From: Microbacterium sp. SZ1
GTDB lineage: Bacteria; Actinomycetota; Actinomycetes; Actinomycetales; Microbacteriaceae
NCBI RefSeq assembly: GCF_002362255.1
Contig: NZ_LPVV01000010.1
Span: 62,001 to 126,000, forward strand
Reading direction: 5' to 3'
DNA: 64,000 nt
Both the position numbers and the translations under genes were made by a program. Positions 1 through 8,139 of this stretch are shown here, piece after piece (positions within the stretch are counted from its first letter, which is position 1; every line of letters begins with the position of its first letter). The notes beneath the pieces are model-generated. The model made no database searches. It worked only from the letters and a program-made list of their open reading frames with translations, and was not told the DNA's origin.

Positions 1-107
1 AGATGGGAGGCCTGGGCTTCCAGCACGGCGATCTGGCGCCGGGTCTCCAGCCACGCGTCGAGCAGACCCGAGTGAGGGTCGATGTCGATCGTCGAGGTGG
101 AAGCCAT
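1..107 (-). CDS. DUF222 (13E12 family) protein, N-terminal fragment
   Basis: Only the first 35 codons are in the window; the gene runs off the left edge. The start is MASTSTIDIDPHSGLLDAWL, followed by a predicted helix (ETRRQIAVLEAQAS). This is the usual opening of actinobacterial DUF222/13E12 proteins, which commonly end in an HNH nuclease domain; that domain would lie outside the window. On the reverse strand a -10-like TAAACT (114-119) stands exactly 6 nt before the ATG, so the mRNA is probably leaderless. Family assignment rests on a short N-terminus and is moderate. Confidence 0.55.
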   Translation of the reverse strand, partial: MASTSTIDIDPHSGLLDAWLETRRQIAVLEAQASH

Positions 108-252
108 GCCTCGAGTTTAGTATTTTTGTTCGAATAGTGAGCAGAACATCGGAATGGAGCGAAGAACATATGACGGTCGCACACAACGGATCGTTGCGGT
201 CCTGTGAAGAAGACGCAGACAACTGGCAGGGCACCGCTGGCAGACTGGACGC

Positions 253-702
253 ATGGTGACGTTGCTGCTGGACCAGACGCAACTCGAGGTCGTGCTCTCG
301 CCGATCGAACGAGCCGCGAGCTTCCACCGTGACAACCTGCGGATCGTGCGGGAGACCATCACCAAGGTCCAGCTGACCGACGACGCCTGGACCTGGTTGC
401 GCGGTGTGCCGAACCCCGGAACGCACATCCCGGGGATCCTCGCCGCCGGAACGTGGAAGGCCGCGGGCAGCACCGATTTCGTGCTCATCCGCCGCCACCG
501 TCCGAGCGTCGTGATCGACCTCGACGGCGACGAGCACTTTCGCCGATTGATTCTCACGACGCGCCACGGACTCTCTCTCACGCAGGCGCTGCGACTCCCC
601 GTCTCCGAGGAGCCCGCCGACGTCGAGGAGATCGTCGCCACGGCGCCCACGCCGGTGTCGAAGCCGCGCAAACGTCCGGTCATCCGCCCTCGTCCGGCCT
701 GA
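253..702 (+). CDS. Conserved hypothetical protein, possibly PH-like fold
   Basis: 149 residues starting at ATG 253, with no signal peptide or membrane segment. The first ~110 residues alternate short strands (LLLDQTQLEVVLSP, DFVLIRRHRPSVVIDLDG) and end in a helix. This resembles small bacterial proteins of pleckstrin-homology-like architecture, but I do not recognise the family with certainty. The last ~30 residues are Pro/Lys/Arg-rich (SKPRKRPVIRPRP) and probably disordered. The gene is monocistronic, divergent from the DUF222 gene and convergent with the ABC ATPase gene. No function is proposed. Confidence 0.6.
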   Translation: MVTLLLDQTQLEVVLSPIERAASFHRDNLRIVRETITKVQLTDDAWTWLRGVPNPGTHIPGILAAGTWKAAGSTDFVLIRRHRPSVVIDLDGDEHFRRLILTTRHGLSLTQALRLPVSEEPADVEEIVATAPTPVSKPRKRPVIRPRPA

Positions 703-717
703 TGGATTTGGATACAG

Positions 718-751
718 GAATGCCTCCCCGCTGATCGGCGGGGAGGCATTC
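718..751. terminator. Perfect inverted repeat between convergent genes (bidirectional terminator)
   Basis: Arms GAATGCCTCCCCGC (718-731) and its exact complement (738-751) enclose a 6-nt loop. The repeat lies between the stop codons of the convergent genes ending at 702 and 776. No strong T-tract follows on either strand, as is common in high-GC actinobacteria. Confidence 0.75.
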
Positions 752-775
752 GACTGTCACGCGTGTCTGGAGGGC

Positions 776-2515
776 TCAGCCGTGACGGTGCTCGTGCTCG
801 CCCTCGTGGTGCTCGTGCTCGTGCTCGTGCTCGCCCTCGGGCTGGTCGCCCGGCTGCTCGCCCGCGTGATGCTCGAGCTCACCCTCCTGCTGCGCGCCCT
901 CGCTCTCACGTCCGGCTTCGGCATCCGCGTCCTCGCTCGGCGCCCAGGCCGGAACCTGATCGATCACGCCGGTGGCCGCGACGGACCACTGCGTGTCGCC
1001 GTCTGCGGCGCCGCTGCGCTCCTCCGAGGTGGACGCATCGCCGTGCGGGTAGTCCCGCGGCTCGTCCTCGTAGTACGCGCGCGCTGCCGCCGCGAGCATC
1101 GAGCTCACCGCAGCCGAGCGTGGGTCGGTGTCATCATCGGGCTGCTCGCCGGACCTGTCGTTCCCCTGCTCGCCGGACTCGTCGTTCCCCTGCTCGTCAG
1201 GCGCAGCGGCAGCGGCGACGTCGTCCGAATCATCCGTCGCGTCGAGGCCTTCGAAGACCTCGACGCCCGATTCGCGAGAGTCGTCAGCGGCGTCGTCTCC
1301 CGCCGCATCCGCCTCGATCTGCGTCGATCCGGCGCCGAACAGGATGTCGTCGAACGACGGACCGCCCTCGGCGGGCGCGTCGGGCGTCGCATCGGCATCC
1401 CTGCCATCGGTCGCGTCCGCCCCCTCCGCGACGTCCGCGGAAGCAGGCTCGGCATCCGCGCTCGGCTCGGCATCCGCGACCGGCTCAGCCTCCGCGAACG
1501 CCGCGACATCGTCGGCAGCGGGCTCGGCATCCGCGACCGGCTCAGCATCCGCGTCAGCGCTGCCGGCGACCTCATCCGCGACGACGTACTCGGACGCCGC
1601 CACGGCGGCGCGCGGTTCGAGAGTGCCGCCGCGCACGAGTTCGATGAAGACGTCTTCGAGGGTCGGGCCGCGCTGAACGAGCGTGGTGAGGGCGATCCCG
1701 GCGGATGCGGCGACCGCGCCGACCCTGGCCGCGTCACCCCCGCGCGCGCGGAGTCCCGAGCGGAGTACCTCGATCTGGAACCCCGCCTCGAGCAGTGCCG
1801 TCCGCAGCGCCCCACGGTCGGCGGCGTCGACGACCACCGAGCCGGCCGACGGATCCGCGAGCTTCTCGATGCCGCTCGAGAGCATCAGATGCCCCTTCGA
1901 GAGGACGAGCACGTTGTCGGCGACCTGCTCGACCTCGCTCAGCACGTGCGACGAGACCAGCACGGTGCGCCCCTCGTCGGCCAGACGGCGCATGAGGAGG
2001 CGCATCCAACGGATGCCCTCGGGGTCGAGTCCGTTGGCCGGCTCGTCGAAGACGAGGGCGCCGGGGTCGCCGAGCAGAGCATGGGCCACGCTGAGGCGCT
2101 GTCGCATGCCGAGGGAGAAGCTTCCGACGCGCCCCTCGGCCTCGTTCTCGAGACCGACGAGCGCGAGCACTTCGCCGACGCGGGCGAGAGGGATGCCGTT
2201 GGCCTTCGCCGCCATCGTGAGCAGCCGCGCTGCGCTGCGCCGAGGGCGGTACGACGTCTCCTCCAGTACGGAGCCGATCGTGCGCAGCGGGTGGCGCAGC
2301 TCCGAGTAGGCGACGCCGCCGACGGTGGCCGTGCCGCTCGTGGCGCGGACCTGGCCGAGCAGGATGCGCAGCGTCGTGGTCTTCCCGGCGCCGTTCGGGC
2401 CGAGGAAGGCCGTGACGGCTCCCGGCTCGATCCGTGCGGAGAAGTCGGACACCGCCGTCACGTCATTGAAGCGCTTCGTCACGCGCGTGAACTCGAGCAC
2501 CTGTCCGTCGGGCAT
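776..2515 (-). CDS. ABC transporter ATP-binding protein with long acidic, His-rich C-terminal tail
   Basis: 579 residues. Residues 1 to ~300 form a complete ABC-2/CcmA-type ATPase: Walker A GPNGAGKTT at 39-47, signature SLGMRQR near 134-140, Walker B ALVFDEP near 153-159 and switch His near 190. From ~310 the chain becomes a low-complexity tail dominated by Ala, Asp and Glu (repeated ADAEPVADAEP-like units) and ends in a run of His/Glu (GEHEHEHEHHEGEHEHRHG). Typical members have about 300 residues, so the tail nearly doubles the length. No permease gene is adjacent on either side, so its membrane partner is unknown. The tail could bind divalent metal; that is inference from composition only. 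Confidence 0.85.
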   Translation of the reverse strand: MPDGQVLEFTRVTKRFNDVTAVSDFSARIEPGAVTAFLGPNGAGKTTTLRILLGQVRATSGTATVGGVAYSELRHPLRTIGSVLEETSYRPRRSAARLLTMAAKANGIPLARVGEVLALVGLENEAEGRVGSFSLGMRQRLSVAHALLGDPGALVFDEPANGLDPEGIRWMRLLMRRLADEGRTVLVSSHVLSEVEQVADNVLVLSKGHLMLSSGIEKLADPSAGSVVVDAADRGALRTALLEAGFQIEVLRSGLRARGGDAARVGAVAASAGIALTTLVQRGPTLEDVFIELVRGGTLEPRAAVAASEYVVADEVAGSADADAEPVADAEPAADDVAAFAEAEPVADAEPSADAEPASADVAEGADATDGRDADATPDAPAEGGPSFDDILFGAGSTQIEADAAGDDAADDSRESGVEVFEGLDATDDSDDVAAAAAPDEQGNDESGEQGNDRSGEQPDDDTDPRSAAVSSMLAAAARAYYEDEPRDYPHGDASTSEERSGAADGDTQWSVAATGVIDQVPAWAPSEDADAEAGRESEGAQQEGELEHHAGEQPGDQPEGEHEHEHEHHEGEHEHRHG

Positions 2516-2624
2516 CCGCGACCTCTCGTTTGCAATGGGCAGTTCCGTCTATCCTGCCGGAAAAGCCGTCCGATCGCGTATTTACCGCACGATCCTGTGC
2601 GAAGGCAAGCGGGAATCGAACGGG

Positions 2625-2630
2625 TAGCCT
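2625..2630 (+). promoter_or_regulatory. -10 box of a leaderless promoter (TAGCCT)
   Basis: TAGCCT ends 7 nt before the GTG of the 3-hydroxyisobutyryl-CoA hydrolase gene and no Shine-Dalgarno sequence lies between them. The -35 region is not obvious. Confidence 0.5.
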
Positions 2631-2637
2631 GGCACGC

Positions 2638-3699
2638 GTGAACGATTCCACCGCCGCCTCCCGGGTCCTCGTCCGCACGGAGGGGGCGCTGGGACGGCTC
2701 ACCCTCAACCGCCCCGAGGCGATCAACGCGCTCGACCCCGGAATGATCGATCTGCTCACCGAGGCGCTCGAGGCGTGGCGCCATGACAGCGACGTGCAGA
2801 TCGTGATGATCGACGGTGCGGGCGAGCGCGGGATGTGCGCGGGCGGCGACATCCGTGCCCTGTACTCCCAGATCGTGGGCGGCGACACCGACGTCACGGC
2901 GGAGTTCTTCCGTTCTGAGTACGCTCTCGACGCGCTGATCGCGGAGTACCCGAAGCCCGTCGTGACCATCGCCGACGGAATCACCATGGGCGGCGGCATC
3001 GGCCTCTCCGGGCACGCGGCGATCCGCATCGTGACGGAGCGCTCGAAGCTCGCGATGCCGGAGACGCGCATCGGTTTCACGCCGGACGTCGGCGGGACCT
3101 GGTTGCTCAGCCGTATGCCGGGTCGGCTCGGCGAGTACTACGGTCTGACCGGCTCGACGATGGATGCCGCGGACGCGGTGCTGCTCGGATTCGCCGACCA
3201 CATGGTCCCCTCCGACCGCCTCGACGCCCTACGCGAGGCCCTCGCCTACCGCGCCGACCCGACCGGCCCGTCCGAGATCGTGCTGCTCTTCGACGAGACT
3301 CCCGAACCTTCGCCGGTGCCGGCGTCGCGCGCGTGGATCGACGACGCGTTCGCGGCAGACACGGTCGCCGGGATCGTGGAGCGCCTGCGGGCGCGTGACG
3401 AGCAGGATGCCGTGGCCACGGCCGACCTGCTCGAAGGTCTCGCGCCGACCGCGCTGGCCGTGACCCTGGACGCCGTGCGGGAGGCGCGGGCGATGAACGG
3501 TCTGCGGGACGCCCTCGCGGGCGAGTACCGCCGGGTCATGTGGTTCGTCATGCGGCATCCCGACCTCGTCGAGGGCATCAGAGCCCAGGTCGTCGACAAG
3601 GATCGCAACCCGCAGTGGCGGCCGGCGTCGATCGCGGAGCTCCCGCCGGACGCGGGAGCCGATGCGCGTGCATACACCCCGGAGCGCGCACTGTTCTGA
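2638..3699 (+). CDS. 3-hydroxyisobutyryl-CoA hydrolase (crotonase superfamily)
   Basis: 353 residues from GTG 2638. The oxyanion-hole segments are GMCAGGDIRA (about 66-75) and GITMGGGIGLSGHA (about 114-127). The catalytic segment PETRIGFTPDVGG (about 141-153) carries the Glu and Asp typical of 3-hydroxyisobutyryl-CoA hydrolases, and the length fits that group rather than enoyl-CoA hydratases (~260 residues). The expected role is release of 3-hydroxyisobutyrate from its CoA ester in valine breakdown, in the cytosol. The reading frame stays open 36 codons upstream, but a TAGCCT -10 box at 2625-2630 lies 7 nt before this GTG, supporting a leaderless start here. It is divergent from the ABC ATPase gene. 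Confidence 0.85.
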   Translation: MNDSTAASRVLVRTEGALGRLTLNRPEAINALDPGMIDLLTEALEAWRHDSDVQIVMIDGAGERGMCAGGDIRALYSQIVGGDTDVTAEFFRSEYALDALIAEYPKPVVTIADGITMGGGIGLSGHAAIRIVTERSKLAMPETRIGFTPDVGGTWLLSRMPGRLGEYYGLTGSTMDAADAVLLGFADHMVPSDRLDALREALAYRADPTGPSEIVLLFDETPEPSPVPASRAWIDDAFAADTVAGIVERLRARDEQDAVATADLLEGLAPTALAVTLDAVREARAMNGLRDALAGEYRRVMWFVMRHPDLVEGIRAQVVDKDRNPQWRPASIAELPPDAGADARAYTPERALF

Positions 3700-3897
3700 G
3701 CGCCTTCCCTGTCGGCGCTTGTTCGCCGGGGTGCAACAAATCCGCGGCGTCGGTCGACCGGTTCGCTGTGAGCGAAGGTCCTCCCGGAGGGGGATACGAA
3801 TGTCCGCGGTTCGTGGCACTCTTGCTTGTGCGCGATCGTCGGCCCGCGTCCGCCCGCCGGGAGATCCGCCGCGTCATCCTTCCTAGAAAGTCCGCCT

Positions 3898-5625
3898 GTG
3901 CTGGGAAAAATACTCGTCCGCTATCTGTCGCGATATAAGTGGCTGCTCCTCGTCGTGCTGGTGTTCCAGTTCGCCAGCGCTCTGGCCACGCTCTATCTGC
4001 CGCGCCTGAACGAAGACATCATCAACAAGGGCGTCGCCCTCTCCGACACCGGCTACATCTGGCGCACCGGCCTGTTCATGCTCGCGGTGTCGCTCGGTCA
4101 GATCATCGCCTCGATCATCGCGACCTACTTCGCGGCCCGGGCGGCCATGGGCGCCGGTCGCGACATCCGCTCCGACGTGTTCGGCAGGGTCAGCGGGTTC
4201 TCCGAGCGCGAGGTGTCGCAGTTCGGCGCCGGCTCCCTGATCACCCGCAACACCAACGACGTGCAGCAGGTGCAGATGCTCGCGATGATGGGCGCCACCA
4301 TGCTCGTCACCGCTCCGCTGCTCGCGATCGGCGGCATCATCTTCGCCATTCAGACGAACGTCGGGCTGAGCTGGCTGATCGCCGTCTCGGTGCCGCTTCT
4401 GCTCATCGTGGCCGGTCTGGTCGTCAGCCGGATGGTGCCGCTCTTCCGCAGCTACCAGGGCAAGCTCGACGCCGTGAACCGGGTGATGCGCGAGCAGCTC
4501 ACCGGGGTGCGGGTCGTGCGCGCCTTCGTGCGCGAGCGCATCGAAGAGGAGCGCTTCCGCGGGGCGAACACCGACATCATGGTGGTCGGTCGCAAGGTCG
4601 GCTCGCTGTTCGTGCTGCTGTTCCCGCTGTTCATGCTCATCCTGAACGTGACGGTCGTGGCCGTGATCTGGTTCGGCGGCATCGAGGTCAACGCGGGCAC
4701 GGCGCAGGTCGGCACGATCTTCGCTTTCATGCAGTACATCGGTCAGATCATGGGCGGCGTCATCATGGCCAGCTTCATGGCGATCATGATCCCGCGCGCC
4801 GCCGTCTCGGCGGAGCGCATCGGCGAGGTGCTCGAGACCGAGTCGAGCATGTCGCGGCCCGTCGACGGGGTCACGGCGTTCGCCGAGCCGGGTGCGGTCT
4901 CCTTCGACGACGTGTCGTTCACCTATCCGGGAGCCGACGCACCTGTGCTCTCGGGCATCAGCTTCGGTGCGCGGCCCGGCGAGACCGTCGCGATCGTCGG
5001 TTCGACCGGCGCCGGCAAGACGACCCTCGTCTCGCTCATCCCTCGGCTGTTCGATGTCTCCGGGGGTGCGGTGTATGTCGGCGGCGCGGACGTGCGGGAA
5101 GCCGACGTCGAGTCGCTGTGGGCATCGATCGGCCTGGTACCGCAGCGTCCGTTCCTGTTCACGGGCACGGTCGCGTCGAACCTCCGCTACGGCCGCGAGG
5201 ACGCCACCGACGAGGAGCTCTGGCAGGCGCTCGAGATCGCGCAGGGTCGCGACTTCGTCGAGGACATGCCCGACAAGCTCGAGTCCCGCATCTCGCAGGG
5301 CGGCACGAACGTGTCGGGCGGTCAACGTCAACGCCTCGCCATCGCTCGGGCGATCGTGCGGCAGCCGCAGATCCTCGTGTTCGACGACTCGTTCTCCGCT
5401 CTCGACCTCACCACGGATGCGAGGCTGCGGCAGGCGCTGTGGCGAGAGCTGCCGCACGTGACGAAGATCGTCGTCGCGCAGCGCGTGTCGACCATCACCG
5501 ACGCCGACCGCATCGTGGTCCTCGAAGGAGGAACGATGGTGGGTGTCGGCACCCATGAGGAACTGCTCGAGACGAGCGACACGTATCGCGAGATCGTCGA
5601 GTCGCAGCTGGGGGTGGACGCGTGA
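3898..5625 (+). CDS. ABC exporter half-transporter, degenerate-site subunit
   Basis: 575 residues from GTG 3898: an N-terminal six-helix exporter domain (~1-310) fused to an ATPase domain. Walker A GSTGAGKTT is at ~368, signature VSGGQRQRL at ~472. The residue after the Walker B Asp is Asp497 (VFDDSFSALD) instead of the catalytic Glu, and the switch His is Gln528 (VVAQRVS). These changes mark the non-catalytic ATP site subunit of heterodimeric exporters such as LmrCD, BmrCD and TM287/288. Its stop overlaps the GTG of the next gene by 4 nt, so the two are translationally coupled. The substrate is not deducible; lipids or drugs are typical. The frame is open upstream to 3826, but the start at 3898 gives the normal N-terminus. 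Confidence 0.9.
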   Translation: MLGKILVRYLSRYKWLLLVVLVFQFASALATLYLPRLNEDIINKGVALSDTGYIWRTGLFMLAVSLGQIIASIIATYFAARAAMGAGRDIRSDVFGRVSGFSEREVSQFGAGSLITRNTNDVQQVQMLAMMGATMLVTAPLLAIGGIIFAIQTNVGLSWLIAVSVPLLLIVAGLVVSRMVPLFRSYQGKLDAVNRVMREQLTGVRVVRAFVRERIEEERFRGANTDIMVVGRKVGSLFVLLFPLFMLILNVTVVAVIWFGGIEVNAGTAQVGTIFAFMQYIGQIMGGVIMASFMAIMIPRAAVSAERIGEVLETESSMSRPVDGVTAFAEPGAVSFDDVSFTYPGADAPVLSGISFGARPGETVAIVGSTGAGKTTLVSLIPRLFDVSGGAVYVGGADVREADVESLWASIGLVPQRPFLFTGTVASNLRYGREDATDEELWQALEIAQGRDFVEDMPDKLESRISQGGTNVSGGQRQRLAIARAIVRQPQILVFDDSFSALDLTTDARLRQALWRELPHVTKIVVAQRVSTITDADRIVVLEGGTMVGVGTHEELLETSDTYREIVESQLGVDA

Positions 5626-7853
5626 GCGATCAGAAGCCGCAGAGGACGCGTCGTCAGCGCGGTGCCGCGTCGACCGCGCCGGTGGTGGAGCGGGAACTCA
5701 CCGACGAGGAGAAGTACGAGGCGGAGCTCGCCGAGAAGGCCCGTCAGGACGGCGGCGGCTGGGACAGCGTCGCGCCGGGCAAGGCCGACAACTTCGGCAA
5801 GAGCTTCGGACGGATGATCGGCCTGCTCAAGCCATCGGCCGTCTGGTTCGTCTTCGTGTCGGTGCTCGGCGCGATCGGCGTCGTGTTGACGGTGGCAGCA
5901 CCCAAGGTGCTCGCCGAGGCGACGAACCTCATCTACACCGGGTTCATCGCGAACCAGCTCGGCCAGTCGCAGGGCGATTTCCCGGGCTTCCCCGCGGGGA
6001 CGCCGAAGGCGGAAGTCGTCGAGCAGCTGCGCTCGTTCGGGCAGGACGACTTCGCGAACCAGGTCGCTGCCCTGCACGACTTCCAGGTAGGCGCTGGCAT
6101 CGACTTCGACGCGCTGCGATGGATCATCGCCGCGGTGCTCGCGATCTACGTCACCGCGGCGTTCCTCAGCTGGGTGCAGGGGTACGTGATCAACGTGATC
6201 ATGGTCCGCACCATGTGGCGCCTGCGCGAGCGGGTCGAGGCGAAGATCAACCGGCTGCCGCTCTCGTACTTCGACAAGGTGCAGCGCGGTGACCTGATCT
6301 CGCGCGTGACGAACGACATCGACAACATCACGCAGACCATGCAGCAGTCGCTGTCGGGTGCGCTCACCGCGGTCCTGACCGTGGTCGGCGTGCTCGTGCT
6401 GATGTTCTCGATCTCCTGGCAGCTCGCGCTGGTCGCTCTCGTGGCGCTGCCGCTCATGGGAGTGATCTTCGGCGTGATCGGTCCGCGTTCGCAGAAGGCC
6501 TTCGGCACGCAGTGGCGCAAGGTCGGACGCCTCAACGCCCGCGTCGAGGAGTCGTTCTCGGGTCACGCGCTCGTCAAGGTCTTCGGCCGCGAGCAGGACG
6601 CGCTGCAGAAGTTCAAGGACGAGAACGAGGAGCTCTTCCAAGCGAGCTTCAAGGCGCAGTTCCTGTCGGGCATCATCATGCCGGCGATGACCTTCGTCGG
6701 CAGCCTCACCTACGTCGGCATCGCGGTGCTCGGCGGCCTCATGGTCGCGAGCGGGCAGCTCCGCATCGGCGACGTGCAGGCGTTCATCCAGTACTCGCAG
6801 CAGTTCACGCAGCCGCTCTCCGAGCTCGGAGGCATGGCTGCGGTCGTGCAGTCCGGCACGGCGTCTGCCGAGCGGGTGTTCGAGCTCCTCGACGCCGACG
6901 AGCAGGAGGCGGATGCGCAGGACGCGCCGCCGTTCCAGGAGGGCAAGGGCGTCATCGAGTTCGAGAACGTGCAGTTCTCCTACACGCCGGAGCGGCCGCT
7001 CATCACCGACCTGTCGTTCCGCGTCGAGCCGGGACAGACGGTGGCGATCGTCGGTCCGACCGGGGCCGGGAAGACCACCCTGGTGAACCTCATCATGCGG
7101 TTCTACGAGCTCAGCGGCGGGCGGATCACCCTCGATGGCCAGGACATCTCGGAGATCACCCGCGACGAGCTGCGCTCGCGCACCGGGATGGTCCTTCAGG
7201 ATCCGTGGCTGTTCGCGGGCACGATCCGCGAGAACATCCGGTACGGCCGCTCCACGGCGACCGACGAGGAAGTGCTCGAGGCCGCGAAGGCCACGTACGT
7301 CGACCGGTTCGTCCACGCGCTCCCCGAGGGCTATGACACCGTGCTCGACGAGGACGCCTCGAACGTCTCGGCGGGTGAGCGTCAGCTGATCACGATCGCG
7401 CGAGCGTTCGTCGCCCAGCCGTCGATCCTCATCCTCGACGAGGCGACATCGGCGGTCGACACCCGCACGGAGCTGCTGCTGCAGAACGCGATGGCGGCGC
7501 TGCGTCAGGGGCGCACGTCGTTCGTGATCGCCCACCGTCTGTCGACCATCCGCGATGCCGACCTCATCCTCGTGATGGAGCACGGCGACATCGTCGAGAA
7601 GGGCACGCACGACGAGCTGATCGCGGCGCAGGGCGCATACTGGCGTCTCTACCAGTCGCAGTTCGAGCAGGCGGCGACCGACATCGACGCCGAGGACGCT
7701 CTCACGGGCTCGACGCCGGTCGTGGTCAGCGGCGAGGCGGAAGAGGTCACGGCCGCGCAGGTCGGCGCGACCGTCGGTGCACAGCAGCCTCTCTCCGAGG
7801 TCGCTGCCGCCAAGGCGGTCGTCGAGAGGCCGGACGGCGAGTCCCAGGCCTGA
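5622..7853 (+). CDS. ABC exporter half-transporter, catalytic subunit
   Basis: 743 residues. A charged N-terminal extension (~70 residues) precedes a six-helix exporter domain (ETFX-type coupling regions visible) and an ATPase domain. Walker A GPTGAGKTT is at ~478. Walker B ILILDEATSAVD has the catalytic Glu at ~607, and the switch His is present at ~638 (VIAHRLS). The signature is altered to VSAGERQ (~582). Canonical Walker B and His here, against Asp and Gln in the upstream partner, is the division of labour of a heterodimeric exporter. Between helices 1 and 2 there is a long insert (about residues 105-165) that is probably extracellular. The ~70 residues after the ATPase domain are Ala/Val/Glu-rich. 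Confidence 0.9.
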   Translation: MSDQKPQRTRRQRGAASTAPVVERELTDEEKYEAELAEKARQDGGGWDSVAPGKADNFGKSFGRMIGLLKPSAVWFVFVSVLGAIGVVLTVAAPKVLAEATNLIYTGFIANQLGQSQGDFPGFPAGTPKAEVVEQLRSFGQDDFANQVAALHDFQVGAGIDFDALRWIIAAVLAIYVTAAFLSWVQGYVINVIMVRTMWRLRERVEAKINRLPLSYFDKVQRGDLISRVTNDIDNITQTMQQSLSGALTAVLTVVGVLVLMFSISWQLALVALVALPLMGVIFGVIGPRSQKAFGTQWRKVGRLNARVEESFSGHALVKVFGREQDALQKFKDENEELFQASFKAQFLSGIIMPAMTFVGSLTYVGIAVLGGLMVASGQLRIGDVQAFIQYSQQFTQPLSELGGMAAVVQSGTASAERVFELLDADEQEADAQDAPPFQEGKGVIEFENVQFSYTPERPLITDLSFRVEPGQTVAIVGPTGAGKTTLVNLIMRFYELSGGRITLDGQDISEITRDELRSRTGMVLQDPWLFAGTIRENIRYGRSTATDEEVLEAAKATYVDRFVHALPEGYDTVLDEDASNVSAGERQLITIARAFVAQPSILILDEATSAVDTRTELLLQNAMAALRQGRTSFVIAHRLSTIRDADLILVMEHGDIVEKGTHDELIAAQGAYWRLYQSQFEQAATDIDAEDALTGSTPVVVSGEAEEVTAAQVGATVGAQQPLSEVAAAKAVVERPDGESQA

Positions 7854-7917
7854 GCGCACGCACGAGCGCCGCGTACCCTCCGGGGCGCGGCGCTCACGTG
7901 TGTGCGGGGCACCGGCC

Positions 7918-7969
7918 GGCGGCTCTCAGCGGCGGCTCTCAGCGGCGGCTCTCAACGGTGGCGCTCAGT
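7918..7969. repeat. 13-bp tandem repeat, four copies
   Basis: The unit GGCGGCTCTCAGC starts at 7918 and 7931. A third copy with one change (7944-7956) and a weaker fourth (7957-7969) follow and run directly into the first 53-nt palindrome. The repeat is intergenic and non-coding. Confidence 0.8.
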
Positions 7970-8019
7970 TGGCACCCGATGCCGCAATTCGCGCGAGATT
8001 CCCGCAGCAGGTGCCAACT
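7967..8019. repeat. 53-nt palindromic repeat, copy A1
   Basis: Terminal arms AGTTGGCACC and GGTGCCAACT are perfect complements, and the core is an imperfect palindrome around GCAATTC/GAGATTCC. It lies between the convergent exporter and carboxypeptidase genes and could form a cruciform or a bidirectional terminator. It shares length and arms with five further copies in the window. Confidence 0.85.
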
Positions 8020-8062
8020 CAAAGGGCAGGACGCGTCTCGTCGGGCTCGCAGCTCACCGTCG

Positions 8063-8115
8063 AGTTGGCACCTGATGTCGCAATTCGTACAGAATTCCCG
8101 CAGCAGGTGCCAAGT
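8063..8115. repeat. 53-nt palindromic repeat, copy A2
   Basis: Second copy in the same convergent gap, 43 nt after A1. The left arm is AGTTGGCACCTG; the right arm ends GCCAAGT, one change from perfect pairing. The core contains GCAATTC and GAATTCC. Confidence 0.85.
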
Positions 8116-8139
8116 CAAGCACAGCGCGACGACGGGCCG

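Noticed and set aside
120..180. SOS (LexA) box upstream of the DUF222 gene
   Set aside because: Only a GTTCGA half-site is present; the palindromic partner expected in actinobacterial SOS boxes is missing at the correct spacing.
782..2641. 619-codon open frame opposite the acidic ABC ATPase tail
   Set aside because: It is an antisense shadow of GC-rich, biased codons; the predicted protein is Arg/Val-rich without any domain, while the reverse-strand frame has complete ABC motifs.
5328..7859. 843-codon open frame on the reverse strand across the exporter genes
   Set aside because: Low-complexity Arg/Glu/His/Asp composition and no motifs; both exporter genes on the forward strand are intact and coupled.
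7918..8115. Insertion-sequence remnant
   Set aside because: Palindromes and short tandem repeats are present but no transposase fragment, no target-site duplication and no IS-like terminal repeats with a coding interior.
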